Assembly (NCBI RefSeq): GCF_000429765.1 | Contig: NZ_AUCM01000007.1 | Location: 1-64,000, forward strand | Length of the DNA: 64,000 nt | Origin: Gemmobacter nectariphilus DSM 15620 | GTDB lineage: Bacteria; Pseudomonadota; Alphaproteobacteria; Rhodobacterales; Rhodobacteraceae | Direction of reading: 5' to 3' | Shown: piece after piece, positions 9,308 to 17,037 of the stretch | How positions within the stretch are numbered: the stretch's first letter is position 1 | How the letters are laid out: every line of letters begins with the position of its first letter | The notes under the pieces: model-generated | Database searches by the model: none | Told to the model about the DNA's origin: nothing | The model's input: the letters and a program-made list of their open reading frames with translations, nothing else | Translations under genes and position numbers: made by a program

Positions 9308-10420
9308 TCAGGCCACCGCCACCGCGGCGCGTTGTGATGCCGCGGCCTCGGCCAGGGTCAGGGCAATCCGCTTGCCGCTGGCCAGATCGAAGGCGTGCAA
9401 CGCCCCCGCAGGCAGCACCAGACCCAGCCGACTGACCGGCGTATCCGCCAGATCGCGGGGCAGCATCACCGCAAGCTCTTGCCCCGCCGCCGCGACCCAG
9501 GCAATGCGGCTGCCGCCCAGTTCCTCGACCAGATCGACCTGGGCCATCAGCGGGGCCGAGCGGGCAACCTCGATCTCTTCGGGCCGGACCCCCAGGGTAA
9601 AGGCGGTGCCTTCGGGGATCGCCAGCCCCGGAACCGTCAGCGCATGGCCGCCCGCGCCCTCCAGCACCACGCGCCCGCCCTGCACCCGCGCGGGCATCAG
9701 GTTCATCGCCGGCGCCCCCAGGAACCCGGCAACAAAGGTCGAGGCCGGGCGGCGGTAGATCTCGACCGGCGTGCCCATCTGTTCGACATGGCCGCCGTTC
9801 ATCACGACCAGCATGTCGGCCAGCGTCATCGCCTCGACCTGATCGTGGGTGACGAAGATGGACGTGGCGTTCAGGCGCCGGTGCAGGCGGCGGATCTCGA
9901 TCCGCATGGTGACGCGCAGCTTGGCATCGAGGTTTGACAGCGGTTCATCGAACAGGAACACCTGGGGCTCGCGCACGATGGCGCGGCCCATGGCGACCCG
10001 CTGGCGCTGTCCGCCCGACAGCTGCGCGGGGCGGCGGTCCAGATAGGGCGTCAGGTCCAGGATCGCCGCCGCCTCGGCCACGCGGCGGTCGCGTTCCGTT
10101 CGCGGCAGGCGGGCGATCTTCAACGGATAGGCCATGTTCTCGCGCACGGTCATATGGGGATAAAGCGCGTAGTTCTGGAACACCATGGCACAGCCCCGCC
10201 CGGCAGGGTCGATGTCGTTCACCACCTGCCCGCCGATGGCGATGTCGCCTTCGGAGATATCCTCCAGCCCCGCGATCATCCGCAACAGGGTGGACTTGCC
10301 GCAGCCCGAAGGGCCGACGATCACCACAAAGGCGCCGTCCTGAATGGCAATGTCGATGCCATGCAGCACCTGCTTGCCGTCATACAGCTTCTTGACGCCG
10401 GAAATGTTCAGATCGGCCAT
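9308..10420 (-). CDS. ugpC: UgpC/MalK-type ABC transporter ATP-binding protein
   Basis: 370 residues. Start ATG 10420 overlaps the stop of the upstream phosphatase gene (TGATG). Walker [10 protein letters not shown] (about 36-44), Q-loop region [17 protein letters not shown], signature [14 protein letters not shown], Walker [14 protein letters not shown] and switch [11 protein letters not shown] are all intact. A C-terminal TOBE/regulatory region with GVRPEEIEV follows, as in the sugar and glycerol-phosphate (CUT1) importers. It energises the two permeases encoded just upstream. The Ugp assignment over other CUT1 substrates is inferred from the nearby phosphodiesterase. Confidence 0.9.
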   Translation of the reverse strand: MADLNISGVKKLYDGKQVLHGIDIAIQDGAFVVIVGPSGCGKSTLLRMIAGLEDISEGDIAIGGQVVNDIDPAGRGCAMVFQNYALYPHMTVRENMAYPLKIARLPRTERDRRVAEAAAILDLTPYLDRRPAQLSGGQRQRVAMGRAIVREPQVFLFDEPLSNLDAKLRVTMRIEIRRLHRRLNATSIFVTHDQVEAMTLADMLVVMNGGHVEQMGTPVEIYRRPASTFVAGFLGAPAMNLMPARVQGGRVVLEGAGGHALTVPGLAIPEGTAFTLGVRPEEIEVARSAPLMAQVDLVEELGGSRIAWVAAAGQELAVMLPRDLADTPVSRLGLVLPAGALHAFDLASGKRIALTLAEAAASQRAAVAVA

Positions 10421-11154
10421 CACAGATCCTCGGAAAGCCGCGCGGTCAGGCGGCGCAGGGTTTCAGGGGCGACCCCGGCGGCGGCCAGATAGGCGGCGGC
10501 GCCGCCATGGCGGCTGTCCAGATGCGCCAGCGTCGCCGCCATGGTCGCCGGATCGCAGGCCAGCAGGGGCTGATAGGCCTCGGTCGGGGTGCCCCGCGAT
10601 TCCGCATCGGCCAGGAACTGCGCGATCAGCGGGGCAATGCGGGGGGCGGTCAGGGCGTAATCCTCGATGATCGTCTGGGCGGGCACCCCGGCCAGCGACA
10701 GCAGCAGCGCCGCGATCAGCCCGGTGCGGTCCTTGCCGGCCGAGCAATGGAACAGGATCGCGCCATCATCATGCGCGGCGATCACCTCCATCGCCTCGGC
10801 AAAGGCGGCGGCACGGGTTTCCAGCGCCAGCAGATACAGATCCAGCAGCACATCGCCCCCGGCCATCGTGTCGGGTGCCAGCCCCTCGAACAGGGAAACC
10901 GCGTGGAAGGCCAGCCCCGGCACCGCGCGCAGCGGGTTGGGCTGGGTGCTGTGTTCCTCGGCATGGTGCAGGTCGAGAATGGCGGTCACGCCATGGGCGC
11001 GCAGCGCCTCGACCCCCGCGTCCCCGATGCGGTGCACCCCGCCCGAGCGCAGGATGCGGCGCCAGCGGGTTTCCCCGGCCTGGCCAGAATAGCCGCCCAG
11101 ATCGCGGACATTGAAGCCGCCGGGCACATGCAGATCGCGTGTATGGGTGTTCAT
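10420..11154 (-). CDS. Dual-specificity/tyrosine phosphatase-like protein ([10 protein letters not shown])
   Basis: 244 residues from ATG 11154, which overlaps the permease stop by one base. It carries the tyrosine-phosphatase P-loop [10 protein letters not shown] (Cys-x5-Arg) at about residue 155, and an N-terminal [20 protein letters not shown] segment typical of the bacterial Y_phosphatase3/MptpB-like family (PF13350). These enzymes act on phosphotyrosine, phosphoserine or phosphoinositides. Its place between permease and ATPase genes of a Ugp-like importer suggests it dephosphorylates the imported organophosphate or a downstream product, rather than acting in signalling; that is inference. 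Confidence 0.85.
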   Translation of the reverse strand: MNTHTRDLHVPGGFNVRDLGGYSGQAGETRWRRILRSGGVHRIGDAGVEALRAHGVTAILDLHHAEEHSTQPNPLRAVPGLAFHAVSLFEGLAPDTMAGGDVLLDLYLLALETRAAAFAEAMEVIAAHDDGAILFHCSAGKDRTGLIAALLLSLAGVPAQTIIEDYALTAPRIAPLIAQFLADAESRGTPTEAYQPLLACDPATMAATLAHLDSRHGGAAAYLAAAGVAPETLRRLTARLSEDL

Positions 11155-12020
11155 CAGCGAATCCCCGATTTCATGAAGGATTGGACGACCTGCCGTTGCA
11201 GGACGATGTAGATCAGCAGGATGGGCAGGCTGGCCATGGTCGCCGCCGCCATCAGCGGGCCCCAGGCGGTGCCTTCCGATGTCATGAACATCTGGATCCC
11301 GATCTGGATCACGCTGTTTTCCGGCGAACGCGACAGCAGCAGCGGCCAGAAATATTCGTTCCAGGTGGAAATGAAGACCAGAATGGCCAGCGAGGCGATG
11401 GTGCCGCGCAGGTTGGGCGCGATCACCTGCCACAGGATGCGCCAGTTGCCGGCGCCGTCCATGCGGGCGGCCTCGATCACCTCGGCGGGAAAGGACCGCA
11501 TGGCCTGCGCCAGCATCAGCACCGCCAGCGCGCCGGCGAAATGCGGGATGATCAGCGCGGACAGGCTGTCCAGCAGGCCCATGTTGGCGACCAGCAGATA
11601 GTTGGGGATCATCACCACCTGGAACGGCACCAGCCAGGTCATCGCGATCATCGAATAGACCAGCCGGTCGCCCCGGAACCGCCAGCGGGCAAAGGCATAG
11701 GCCGCCAGCAGCCCGGTCACCACCTGCGCCAGCGTCACCAGCGCCGAGACGGCAAAGGTATTGGCCAGCATCCGCCAGACCGGGATCGAGCGCAGCGCAT
11801 GGGCGTAATTCTCCAGCGAGGCGCTGGTCGGCCAGAGCGTCGCGTCGAAAATCTCGTTCGCCGGGCGCAGCGAGGTGACGATCATCCAGTAGACCGGGAA
11901 CAGGCAGAACACCGCCAGGATGACCATGACCGCATGGCCGATGGCCGTGTCCAGCCGCAGCGGCGCGGCGCGGGGCCGCGTCAGGCGTGCGGCAGGGCGC
12001 AGGGTCAGATCAGCTGTCAT
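11154..12020 (-). CDS. ugpE: Carbohydrate ABC transporter permease (UgpE/MalG family)
   Basis: 288 residues with six predicted membrane helices, starting at about residue 28 (AVMVILAVFCLFPVYWMIV). The conserved EAA loop EAARMDGAGNWRILWQVIAP (about residue 195) contacts the ATPase. It overlaps the start of the upstream permease gene's 3' end by 11 nt and the phosphatase start by one nt, so the operon is tightly coupled. It belongs to the CUT1 importer inner-membrane pair. Confidence 0.9.
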   Translation of the reverse strand: MTADLTLRPAARLTRPRAAPLRLDTAIGHAVMVILAVFCLFPVYWMIVTSLRPANEIFDATLWPTSASLENYAHALRSIPVWRMLANTFAVSALVTLAQVVTGLLAAYAFARWRFRGDRLVYSMIAMTWLVPFQVVMIPNYLLVANMGLLDSLSALIIPHFAGALAVLMLAQAMRSFPAEVIEAARMDGAGNWRILWQVIAPNLRGTIASLAILVFISTWNEYFWPLLLSRSPENSVIQIGIQMFMTSEGTAWGPLMAAATMASLPILLIYIVLQRQVVQSFMKSGIR

Positions 12021-12936
12021 GGAACGAATACCTGTCCATCAGGCGGAACAGCACAAAGGCCACCCCGCCAAAGCCAAGGAAAAGGATGATCGCGGCGGCC
12101 GAGCTCCAGCCGACGGAAAGGGTGGAAAAGCCGAAATCCCACAGGATGTAGAAGATGTTGGTGGTCGACCCCAGCGGCCCCCCGCCCGTCAGGACGTGGA
12201 TATAGGCAAAGCTCCATTGCGCGCCCAATAGCACCGTCATCAGCGTCAGGAACAGGATGGTGGTGCGCAGCATGGGCAGACGGATGTCGCGGATGATCTG
12301 CCATTTGCCGGCGCCGTCCATCCGCGCCGCCTCGATCAGGCTGGGGTTGATGTTGGCGTTGGCGGCGGAAAAGATCAGCGTGGAAAAGCCGATCAGCTTC
12401 CAGCCGGTCAGCACGATGATGGTCCAGATCGCCAGTTTCGGATCTTGCAGGAACCGCACGGGGCGGTGGCCCAGCAGGCCGATCACCTCGTTCACCATGC
12501 CGTGGCCGGGGTCCAGCAGCCAGCGCCAGACGGCAGCGGCGACCACGGGGGCGATGATCATGGGAACGAAGATCACCGCGCGATAGATGTTGCGCGCGCG
12601 TGGCGGCAGGTCATGGGTGTAGATGGCGATCGCCAGCGGCACCAGCACCGCCAGCGGCAGCAGGCCCAGGATATAGACCCCGGTATTGCGCAGCGCCTGC
12701 CAGAACTTGGGCAAGGCAAAGATCGCCTGATAGTTCTCCAGCCCAACAAAGGTCATGGGGGCGCCGGGAACCATGTTCCATTGGAAAAAGCTCAGCCGCA
12801 GCGCATCCAGCAGCGGCCAGTAGACCCACAGGATCAGCGTTGCCAGCGCCGGCAGCAGATAGAGCCATGGGGAAATCCGCCAGCGGCCGGTGCGTCGGTG
12901 CGGGGCCGTGGGGGTGACGACGGGGGTGGAGGTCAT
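12010..12936 (-). CDS. ugpA: Carbohydrate ABC transporter permease (UgpA/MalF family)
   Basis: 308 residues from ATG 12936; ATG 12951 (MAGRP) is an alternative five codons upstream. Six membrane helices begin with ISPWLYLLPALATLILWVYW. The EAA loop EAARMDGAGKWQIIRDIRLP is present near residue 220. It pairs with the second permease (overlap 11 nt) to form the transmembrane channel. The binding-protein gene ends 56 bp upstream. Confidence 0.9.
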   Translation of the reverse strand: MTSTPVVTPTAPHRRTGRWRISPWLYLLPALATLILWVYWPLLDALRLSFFQWNMVPGAPMTFVGLENYQAIFALPKFWQALRNTGVYILGLLPLAVLVPLAIAIYTHDLPPRARNIYRAVIFVPMIIAPVVAAAVWRWLLDPGHGMVNEVIGLLGHRPVRFLQDPKLAIWTIIVLTGWKLIGFSTLIFSAANANINPSLIEAARMDGAGKWQIIRDIRLPMLRTTILFLTLMTVLLGAQWSFAYIHVLTGGGPLGSTTNIFYILWDFGFSTLSVGWSSAAAIILFLGFGGVAFVLFRLMDRYSFHDS

Positions 12937-12992
12937 GGGTCTGCCTGCCATCGGGGGATGGCCCACGCCGGGAAAGGCGCGGGCCGCATGGG

Positions 12993-14291
12993 TCACTTCG
13001 GCATCATGGTCTGCGCGGTGTCCTGCGCGGCTTTCATCGCCTCGGCCGGGTCCATGCCGCCAAAGACGGCCATTTCGGCGCCTTCCATCATGATCTTCTG
13101 GATCTGGCGGTAGTTCGGGCCGGGGAACGAGGTCCAGGGTTCCAGCATTTCCAGCTGTTCCAGGTTCGGGCGCACCAGCGGATGGGTCTTGACCCATTCG
13201 CCCAGATAGGCCGGGTCATCGACGATTTCCGCCCGCAGCGGCAGATAGCCGATGTCGCGGGTGATGATCGTATAGGCCTCTTTCGAGGTCATGTGCTTCA
13301 TCAGCTCCCACGCCGCGCGCTGTTTCACCGGATCCTTGGCCATGATCACCAGCGCCGAGCCCGAATTGTTCGGCCGCTGCGGCTTGTCGCCAAAGCGGGG
13401 CATGGTGGTGGCGCGCAGGTCGAACTTGCCTTCGGCGCCGCGCACCAGAAAGCCCTGAATGGCCGAGGTTTGCAGATACATGCCGATCGTGCCGGCCGCC
13501 ATGCCCTCCATCGCCGCGGTGACGTCGAGGTTGGTATAGGCCTCGCTGTCGTAAAGATCGCGCAGCATGGCCACGGCCTCGACGGCGGCGGGTTCGGCAA
13601 AGGTCAGCGTCTTGCGGTCGTCCGACAGGATCGCGCCGTTGTTGGACCGCACGACACCCTGGAACAGCCAGTCACCGGCCGAGGGGCCGAAGATGCCGGC
13701 GGCAATGCCTTCGGCATCGGTCTTGTCACGGATCGCCAGCGCGGCGGCCTTGACCTCGGCCCAGGTTTTCGGCGGCTGGTCGGGGTTCAGCCCGGCCTTG
13801 CGGAACAGGTCGGCATTGTAGAACAGGACCGGGGTCGAGAAGGTATAGGCCAGACCATAGGTCTTGCCGTTCAGCACGCCCAGCTTCAGCCCCTTGGGCG
13901 ACATGCCCTGGAAATGCGCGGCCAGTTCGGCCTGCGGAACGATATCCTCCAACCCGACGACGCCCAGGTTGTCGACGCCATAGGCCAGGTCCGAGAACAC
14001 CATCTGCACCACATCGGGCACCCGGTTCGCGGCAATGTCGGCCTGCACCCGGCTGGTCAGCTCGGCCGAGCTGGCACCGATGCCTTCGACCTTGATGTTG
14101 GGGTTCGCGGCCTCGAAATCGGCGATCATCCGGCGCGTCGCATCGGCGCCGTTGCCGGTCGAGGCCAGGTTGTAGTTGTAGTAGGTGATCGTCACCGGCT
14201 GATCGACGGTGGCAGGAATGGTCTGCGCCTGCGCGCCGATGGCCGTGCTGGCCAGCAACGCCATGGCACCGGCAAGGGTCTTGCGGATCAT
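12993..14291 (-). CDS. ugpB: Extracellular solute-binding protein (UgpB-like, family 1)
   Basis: 432 residues from ATG 14291, which follows TTGGAG with a 6-nt spacer; a TTG start at 14303 is less likely because it contains that site. A signal peptide ends near AQAQT (residue 23). The body has family-1 binding-protein landmarks: ITYYNYNLAS near the start, DFEAANPNIKVEG, VPDVVQMVFSDLAYGVDNL, TPVLFYNADLFRKAGLNPDQPPKTWAE. It captures the substrate in the periplasm for the UgpAE-type permeases. Glycerol-3-phosphate or glycerophosphodiesters are the favoured ligands because of the phosphodiesterase gene next door, but sugar ligands are not excluded. Confidence 0.88.
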   Translation of the reverse strand: MIRKTLAGAMALLASTAIGAQAQTIPATVDQPVTITYYNYNLASTGNGADATRRMIADFEAANPNIKVEGIGASSAELTSRVQADIAANRVPDVVQMVFSDLAYGVDNLGVVGLEDIVPQAELAAHFQGMSPKGLKLGVLNGKTYGLAYTFSTPVLFYNADLFRKAGLNPDQPPKTWAEVKAAALAIRDKTDAEGIAAGIFGPSAGDWLFQGVVRSNNGAILSDDRKTLTFAEPAAVEAVAMLRDLYDSEAYTNLDVTAAMEGMAAGTIGMYLQTSAIQGFLVRGAEGKFDLRATTMPRFGDKPQRPNNSGSALVIMAKDPVKQRAAWELMKHMTSKEAYTIITRDIGYLPLRAEIVDDPAYLGEWVKTHPLVRPNLEQLEMLEPWTSFPGPNYRQIQKIMMEGAEMAVFGGMDPAEAMKAAQDTAQTMMPK

Positions 14292-14307
14292 GGGGTTCTC
14301 CAAGGGA

Positions 14308-15171
14308 TCATTCGGCGGCGGCGGCTTCGTATTGGCGGATCAGTGCGGTCAACGCGGCGATCGGGGCGGATTTCAGCTCGCGCCGGTCCGAGGGCTGGGG
14401 CACGAAGGTCACCGAAAGGCCCGAGGGGCGCACCGTGCCGACGACGAACGAGGCGCCGGCCAGCATGCGAAATTCGGACGCGAGGCGCAGCGGATCGGTC
14501 GCGGCGTGCTGGCCGATGCCGACGACGACCGGAATGCCGTGCCAGTGGCTGACGCGGTCATAGTGGATATGGCCCGAAAGGATCCCCAGCACATCGCGGC
14601 GCCCGTCCAGCAGCGCGCGCAGCAACTCCGTATCGGCAAAGGACAGCGATTCCCATTCAAGGTCCGGGTGGTCGGCATCCAGGGCCGGGGCATGGTGCAT
14701 CACCAACAGCTTCGGCACGCCCGGATGCGCGGCCAGCTCCGCCGCCAGACGGTCCAGCTGGCCCGGCTCGAAATGGCCACCGACGCGGCCCGGAACGCTG
14801 GTGTCGACCAGGATCACATGCACCCCGTCGATCACCGCCGCATGGTCGACCGGCTGGTCCAGCCCTTCGGTCCGGCCGTGCATCACGCGGTGGAACCCGT
14901 CGCGGCGGTCATGGTTGCCAAGGGTATACAGCACAGGCATCGACAGCCCCGCCTCGGCCATCAGCGCCTTGAGCACTTCATAGGCTTCCGGTTCGCCATG
15001 GTTGGTCAGATCGCCGCTGGCGACCACAAAGGACGGCGCGGGGTCCATCGCGGCAATGTCGGCCAGAACGGCGCGCAGGTTGGCGGTGGTGTCGGCATAC
15101 AGGTGGTCGTCCTGCATGCCGGGGGCGCCGACATGCAGGTCGGTGATATGCGCAAAAGTCACGGTGGTCAC
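14308..15171 (-). CDS. Class III metallophosphodiesterase (GpdQ/CpdA-like)
   Basis: 287 residues from GTG 15171, chosen because AGGAG lies 7 nt upstream; an upstream in-frame start at 15240 lacks such a site. It contains the calcineurin-like metallophosphoesterase set in order: D-x-H in ITDLHVG, GD in VVASGDLTNHGEPEAY, GNHD in LGNHDRRDG, VMHHAP, and GHIHYD. This is the arrangement of cAMP phosphodiesterase CpdA and glycerophosphodiesterase GpdQ. It is first in the operon with a glycerol-phosphate-type importer, so hydrolysis of imported glycerophosphodiesters is the most likely role. There is no signal peptide, so it is cytoplasmic. Confidence 0.87.
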   Translation of the reverse strand: MTTVTFAHITDLHVGAPGMQDDHLYADTTANLRAVLADIAAMDPAPSFVVASGDLTNHGEPEAYEVLKALMAEAGLSMPVLYTLGNHDRRDGFHRVMHGRTEGLDQPVDHAAVIDGVHVILVDTSVPGRVGGHFEPGQLDRLAAELAAHPGVPKLLVMHHAPALDADHPDLEWESLSFADTELLRALLDGRRDVLGILSGHIHYDRVSHWHGIPVVVGIGQHAATDPLRLASEFRMLAGASFVVGTVRPSGLSVTFVPQPSDRRELKSAPIAALTALIRQYEAAAAE

Positions 15172-15227
15172 GGTGGTGCTCCTGCTGCGGGGTGGGGCGA
15201 TTCTGCCGCTCCGGCCCCTTTCGGGTT

Positions 15228-15257
15228 TTGACAGGGGCACGCATAGCGGCGTAACAT
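15228..15257 (+). promoter_or_regulatory. Candidate sigma-70 promoter of the tetR gene
   Basis: TTGACA at 15228-15233 is followed, after 18 nt, by TAACAT at 15252-15257. Transcription would start near 15264, that is inside the inverted repeat at 15262-15283. Bound repressor would therefore block initiation. Confidence 0.5.
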
Positions 15258-15261
15258 GACA

Positions 15262-15283
15262 ACCGAATGAACATTCATTCGGT
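15262..15283. promoter_or_regulatory. TetR operator: perfect 9-bp inverted repeat
   Basis: ACCGAATGA (15262-15270) and TCATTCGGT (15275-15283) form a perfect inverted repeat around a 4-nt spacer. It lies in the divergent gap between the ugp-like operon (starting at 15171) and the tetR gene (15302). Size, symmetry and place are typical of a TetR-family autoregulatory operator controlling both sides. Confidence 0.75.
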
Positions 15284-15301
15284 CCTGTGATGGAGATTTC
15301 G

Positions 15302-15874
15302 ATGGACGCAACCGTGATCGACCGGCGCGAGCGGATCCTGAGTGCCGCCTCGGCGCTGATCGTGCGCAGCGGGCTGCAGTTTTCGATGGCCGAGGTGGCG
15401 AAAGAGGCTGGCGTGGCGATCGGGTCGATCTACCATTACTTCCATTCAAAGGATGACATGGTCCGCGCGATCTATGACCGGCTGACCGAACGGATGGTTG
15501 CCGCAGTGGTGGTCGACCACGCCCCCGATACCCCGCACGAGGCGCGGGTGCGGCGCTATATCGACGATTACATCGCCTTTGTGCTGGCCGATCCGCAACA
15601 GGCGGTGCTGTTCGAATACCTGTCCAGCGTGCCGCCGATGCAGCCCGGAGAGCTGGAGCGCATCTTTGCCCCTGTCACCCGCTACACCAGCCGCCTGATG
15701 ACCGAGGCCCATGCCGCCGGCGTGCTGAAGGATTTCGCGCCGGGGGATCTGGGCGCCTTTCTGGGCGGCGGCATCCGCAACACGCTGAAATGGCGCCGGT
15801 CCGAGGGGCGCACCCCGGACGCGGCGGAACGCGCCCGGATCGCCGAGATGTGCTGGTCCGCGATCCGGGCCTGA
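15302..15874 (+). CDS. TetR/AcrR family transcriptional regulator
   Basis: 190 residues from ATG 15302, preceded by TGGAG at 15291-15295 with a 6-nt spacer; ATG 15290 is an alternative. The N-terminal helix-turn-helix is clear (MAEVAKEAGVAIGSIYHYF, about residues 29-47), followed by a variable ligand domain. It is divergent from the ugp-like operon with a perfect inverted repeat in its own promoter, so it most likely represses itself and that operon and responds to a transported organophosphate or a related metabolite. Confidence 0.9.
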   Translation: MDATVIDRRERILSAASALIVRSGLQFSMAEVAKEAGVAIGSIYHYFHSKDDMVRAIYDRLTERMVAAVVVDHAPDTPHEARVRRYIDDYIAFVLADPQQAVLFEYLSSVPPMQPGELERIFAPVTRYTSRLMTEAHAAGVLKDFAPGDLGAFLGGGIRNTLKWRRSEGRTPDAAERARIAEMCWSAIRA

Positions 15875-15876
15875 GG

Positions 15877-15899
15877 GCTGGCCCAAGCGCCCGGCCAGC
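15877..15899 (+). terminator. Hairpin directly after tetR
   Basis: GCTGGCC (15877-15883) pairs with GGCCAGC (15893-15899) across a 9-nt loop, 2 nt after the tetR stop. There is no T-run, so this is a weak terminator candidate. Confidence 0.35.
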
Positions 15900-16065
15900 A
15901 GATCGCCGTGCCCGGCGGGACGGTCGGCGATGGCCAGCTCAAGGCTTGAGGGCACGACGCGGGCCAAGACAATGCCCCATGTGGATATCTGCATGGGTGC
16001 GGCGGCTCATGCGGCGGAGCTTTTTGCGTTTGCGGCAAGGGCGGGCCCCGGCCCGTGCGGGGCGC

Positions 16066-17037
16066 TCAGTCCCCGGCGGCCGGGGCGGGCTTGTCCGCAA
16101 AAAGCCGCCCGATGCCAAGCCGTTGCACATGGCCTGCCTCGCCGCGTGCAAGAAACAGGGCGTCGAGCCCGGCCTGCCGGGCCAGACGCGCGCCCGCCTC
16201 CAGGCCCAGCACCATCAGCGCGGTTGCCCAGGCGTCGGCCTCGGCGCAGGTGGGGGCGATCACGGTAACCGAGGCGGGCGGGGCAAGAACAGGCGCCCCG
16301 CGCGCGGGGTCCATCGTGTGAGACAGATTGCGGCCCTGCACCGTGACCCAGTGGCGATAATCGCCCGAGGTCGCCACCGCGGCATCCTGAAGCGTCACGA
16401 TGGAATGCGGCGCGCGGCGGTTATGGTCGGGGGCCTCGATGGCGATGGTCCAGGGGCTGCCGTCGGGGCGCAGACCCATGGCGCGCATCTCGCCGTCGAT
16501 GCCGACCAGCGCGTCGCGGATGCCGTGGTCTTGCAGAACCTTGGCCAGACGGTCCACGCCATGGCCCTTGGCAATGCCGTTCAGGTCCAGCGCGACAGGG
16601 GCGGTCTTGCGCGCCAGGGTGCCGTCAAGGTCCAGCACCTCATGCGCCGGGCGGCGGGGGGCCTGCATCGCGGCGCGGATCGCGCCCGGATCGGCAGCTG
16701 CGGGACCAAAGCCCCAGGCGCGCACCGCATCACCCATGCCGATATCGAACGCCCCGCCCGAGGCGCGCCCGATGGCCAGCCCCAGCGCCAGAACACGCGC
16801 CAGATCGGCGGGAATGTCCTGCCAGTCCCCCACGGGGGCCGCATTCAGGCGCATCAGGTCGCTATCTGGCTTCCAGGTGGACATCTGGGCATCGACCGCA
16901 TCGACGGCGGCCTGAAGGGCGGCCTGCACGGGCCCCGGGTCAAAACCCGACGGGGCAAAGAACAGCGCGCTCCAGCGGGTGCCCATGGTGGGGCCGTTCA
17001 GCGCGGTGCGGACCAGATCAGTAGACATCTTCGACAT
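16066..17037 (-). CDS. apbE: FAD:protein FMN transferase (ApbE)
   Basis: 323 residues (a second start, MSTD, lies at 17028). ApbE landmarks are in order: GPTMGTRW near the start, SGGAFDIGMGDAVRAWGFG, LDLNGIAKGHGVD, HTMDPARGAP, and CAEADAWATALMVLG at the Mg-binding end. The enzyme covalently attaches FMN from FAD to Thr/Ser of flavoproteins. No signal peptide or lipobox is seen, so it may act in the cytoplasm, unlike many ApbE lipoproteins. It overlaps the 3' end of the PepSY-flavodoxin reductase gene by 20 nt, suggesting that protein or a partner is its target or client pathway. Confidence 0.92.
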   Translation of the reverse strand: MSKMSTDLVRTALNGPTMGTRWSALFFAPSGFDPGPVQAALQAAVDAVDAQMSTWKPDSDLMRLNAAPVGDWQDIPADLARVLALGLAIGRASGGAFDIGMGDAVRAWGFGPAAADPGAIRAAMQAPRRPAHEVLDLDGTLARKTAPVALDLNGIAKGHGVDRLAKVLQDHGIRDALVGIDGEMRAMGLRPDGSPWTIAIEAPDHNRRAPHSIVTLQDAAVATSGDYRHWVTVQGRNLSHTMDPARGAPVLAPPASVTVIAPTCAEADAWATALMVLGLEAGARLARQAGLDALFLARGEAGHVQRLGIGRLFADKPAPAAGD

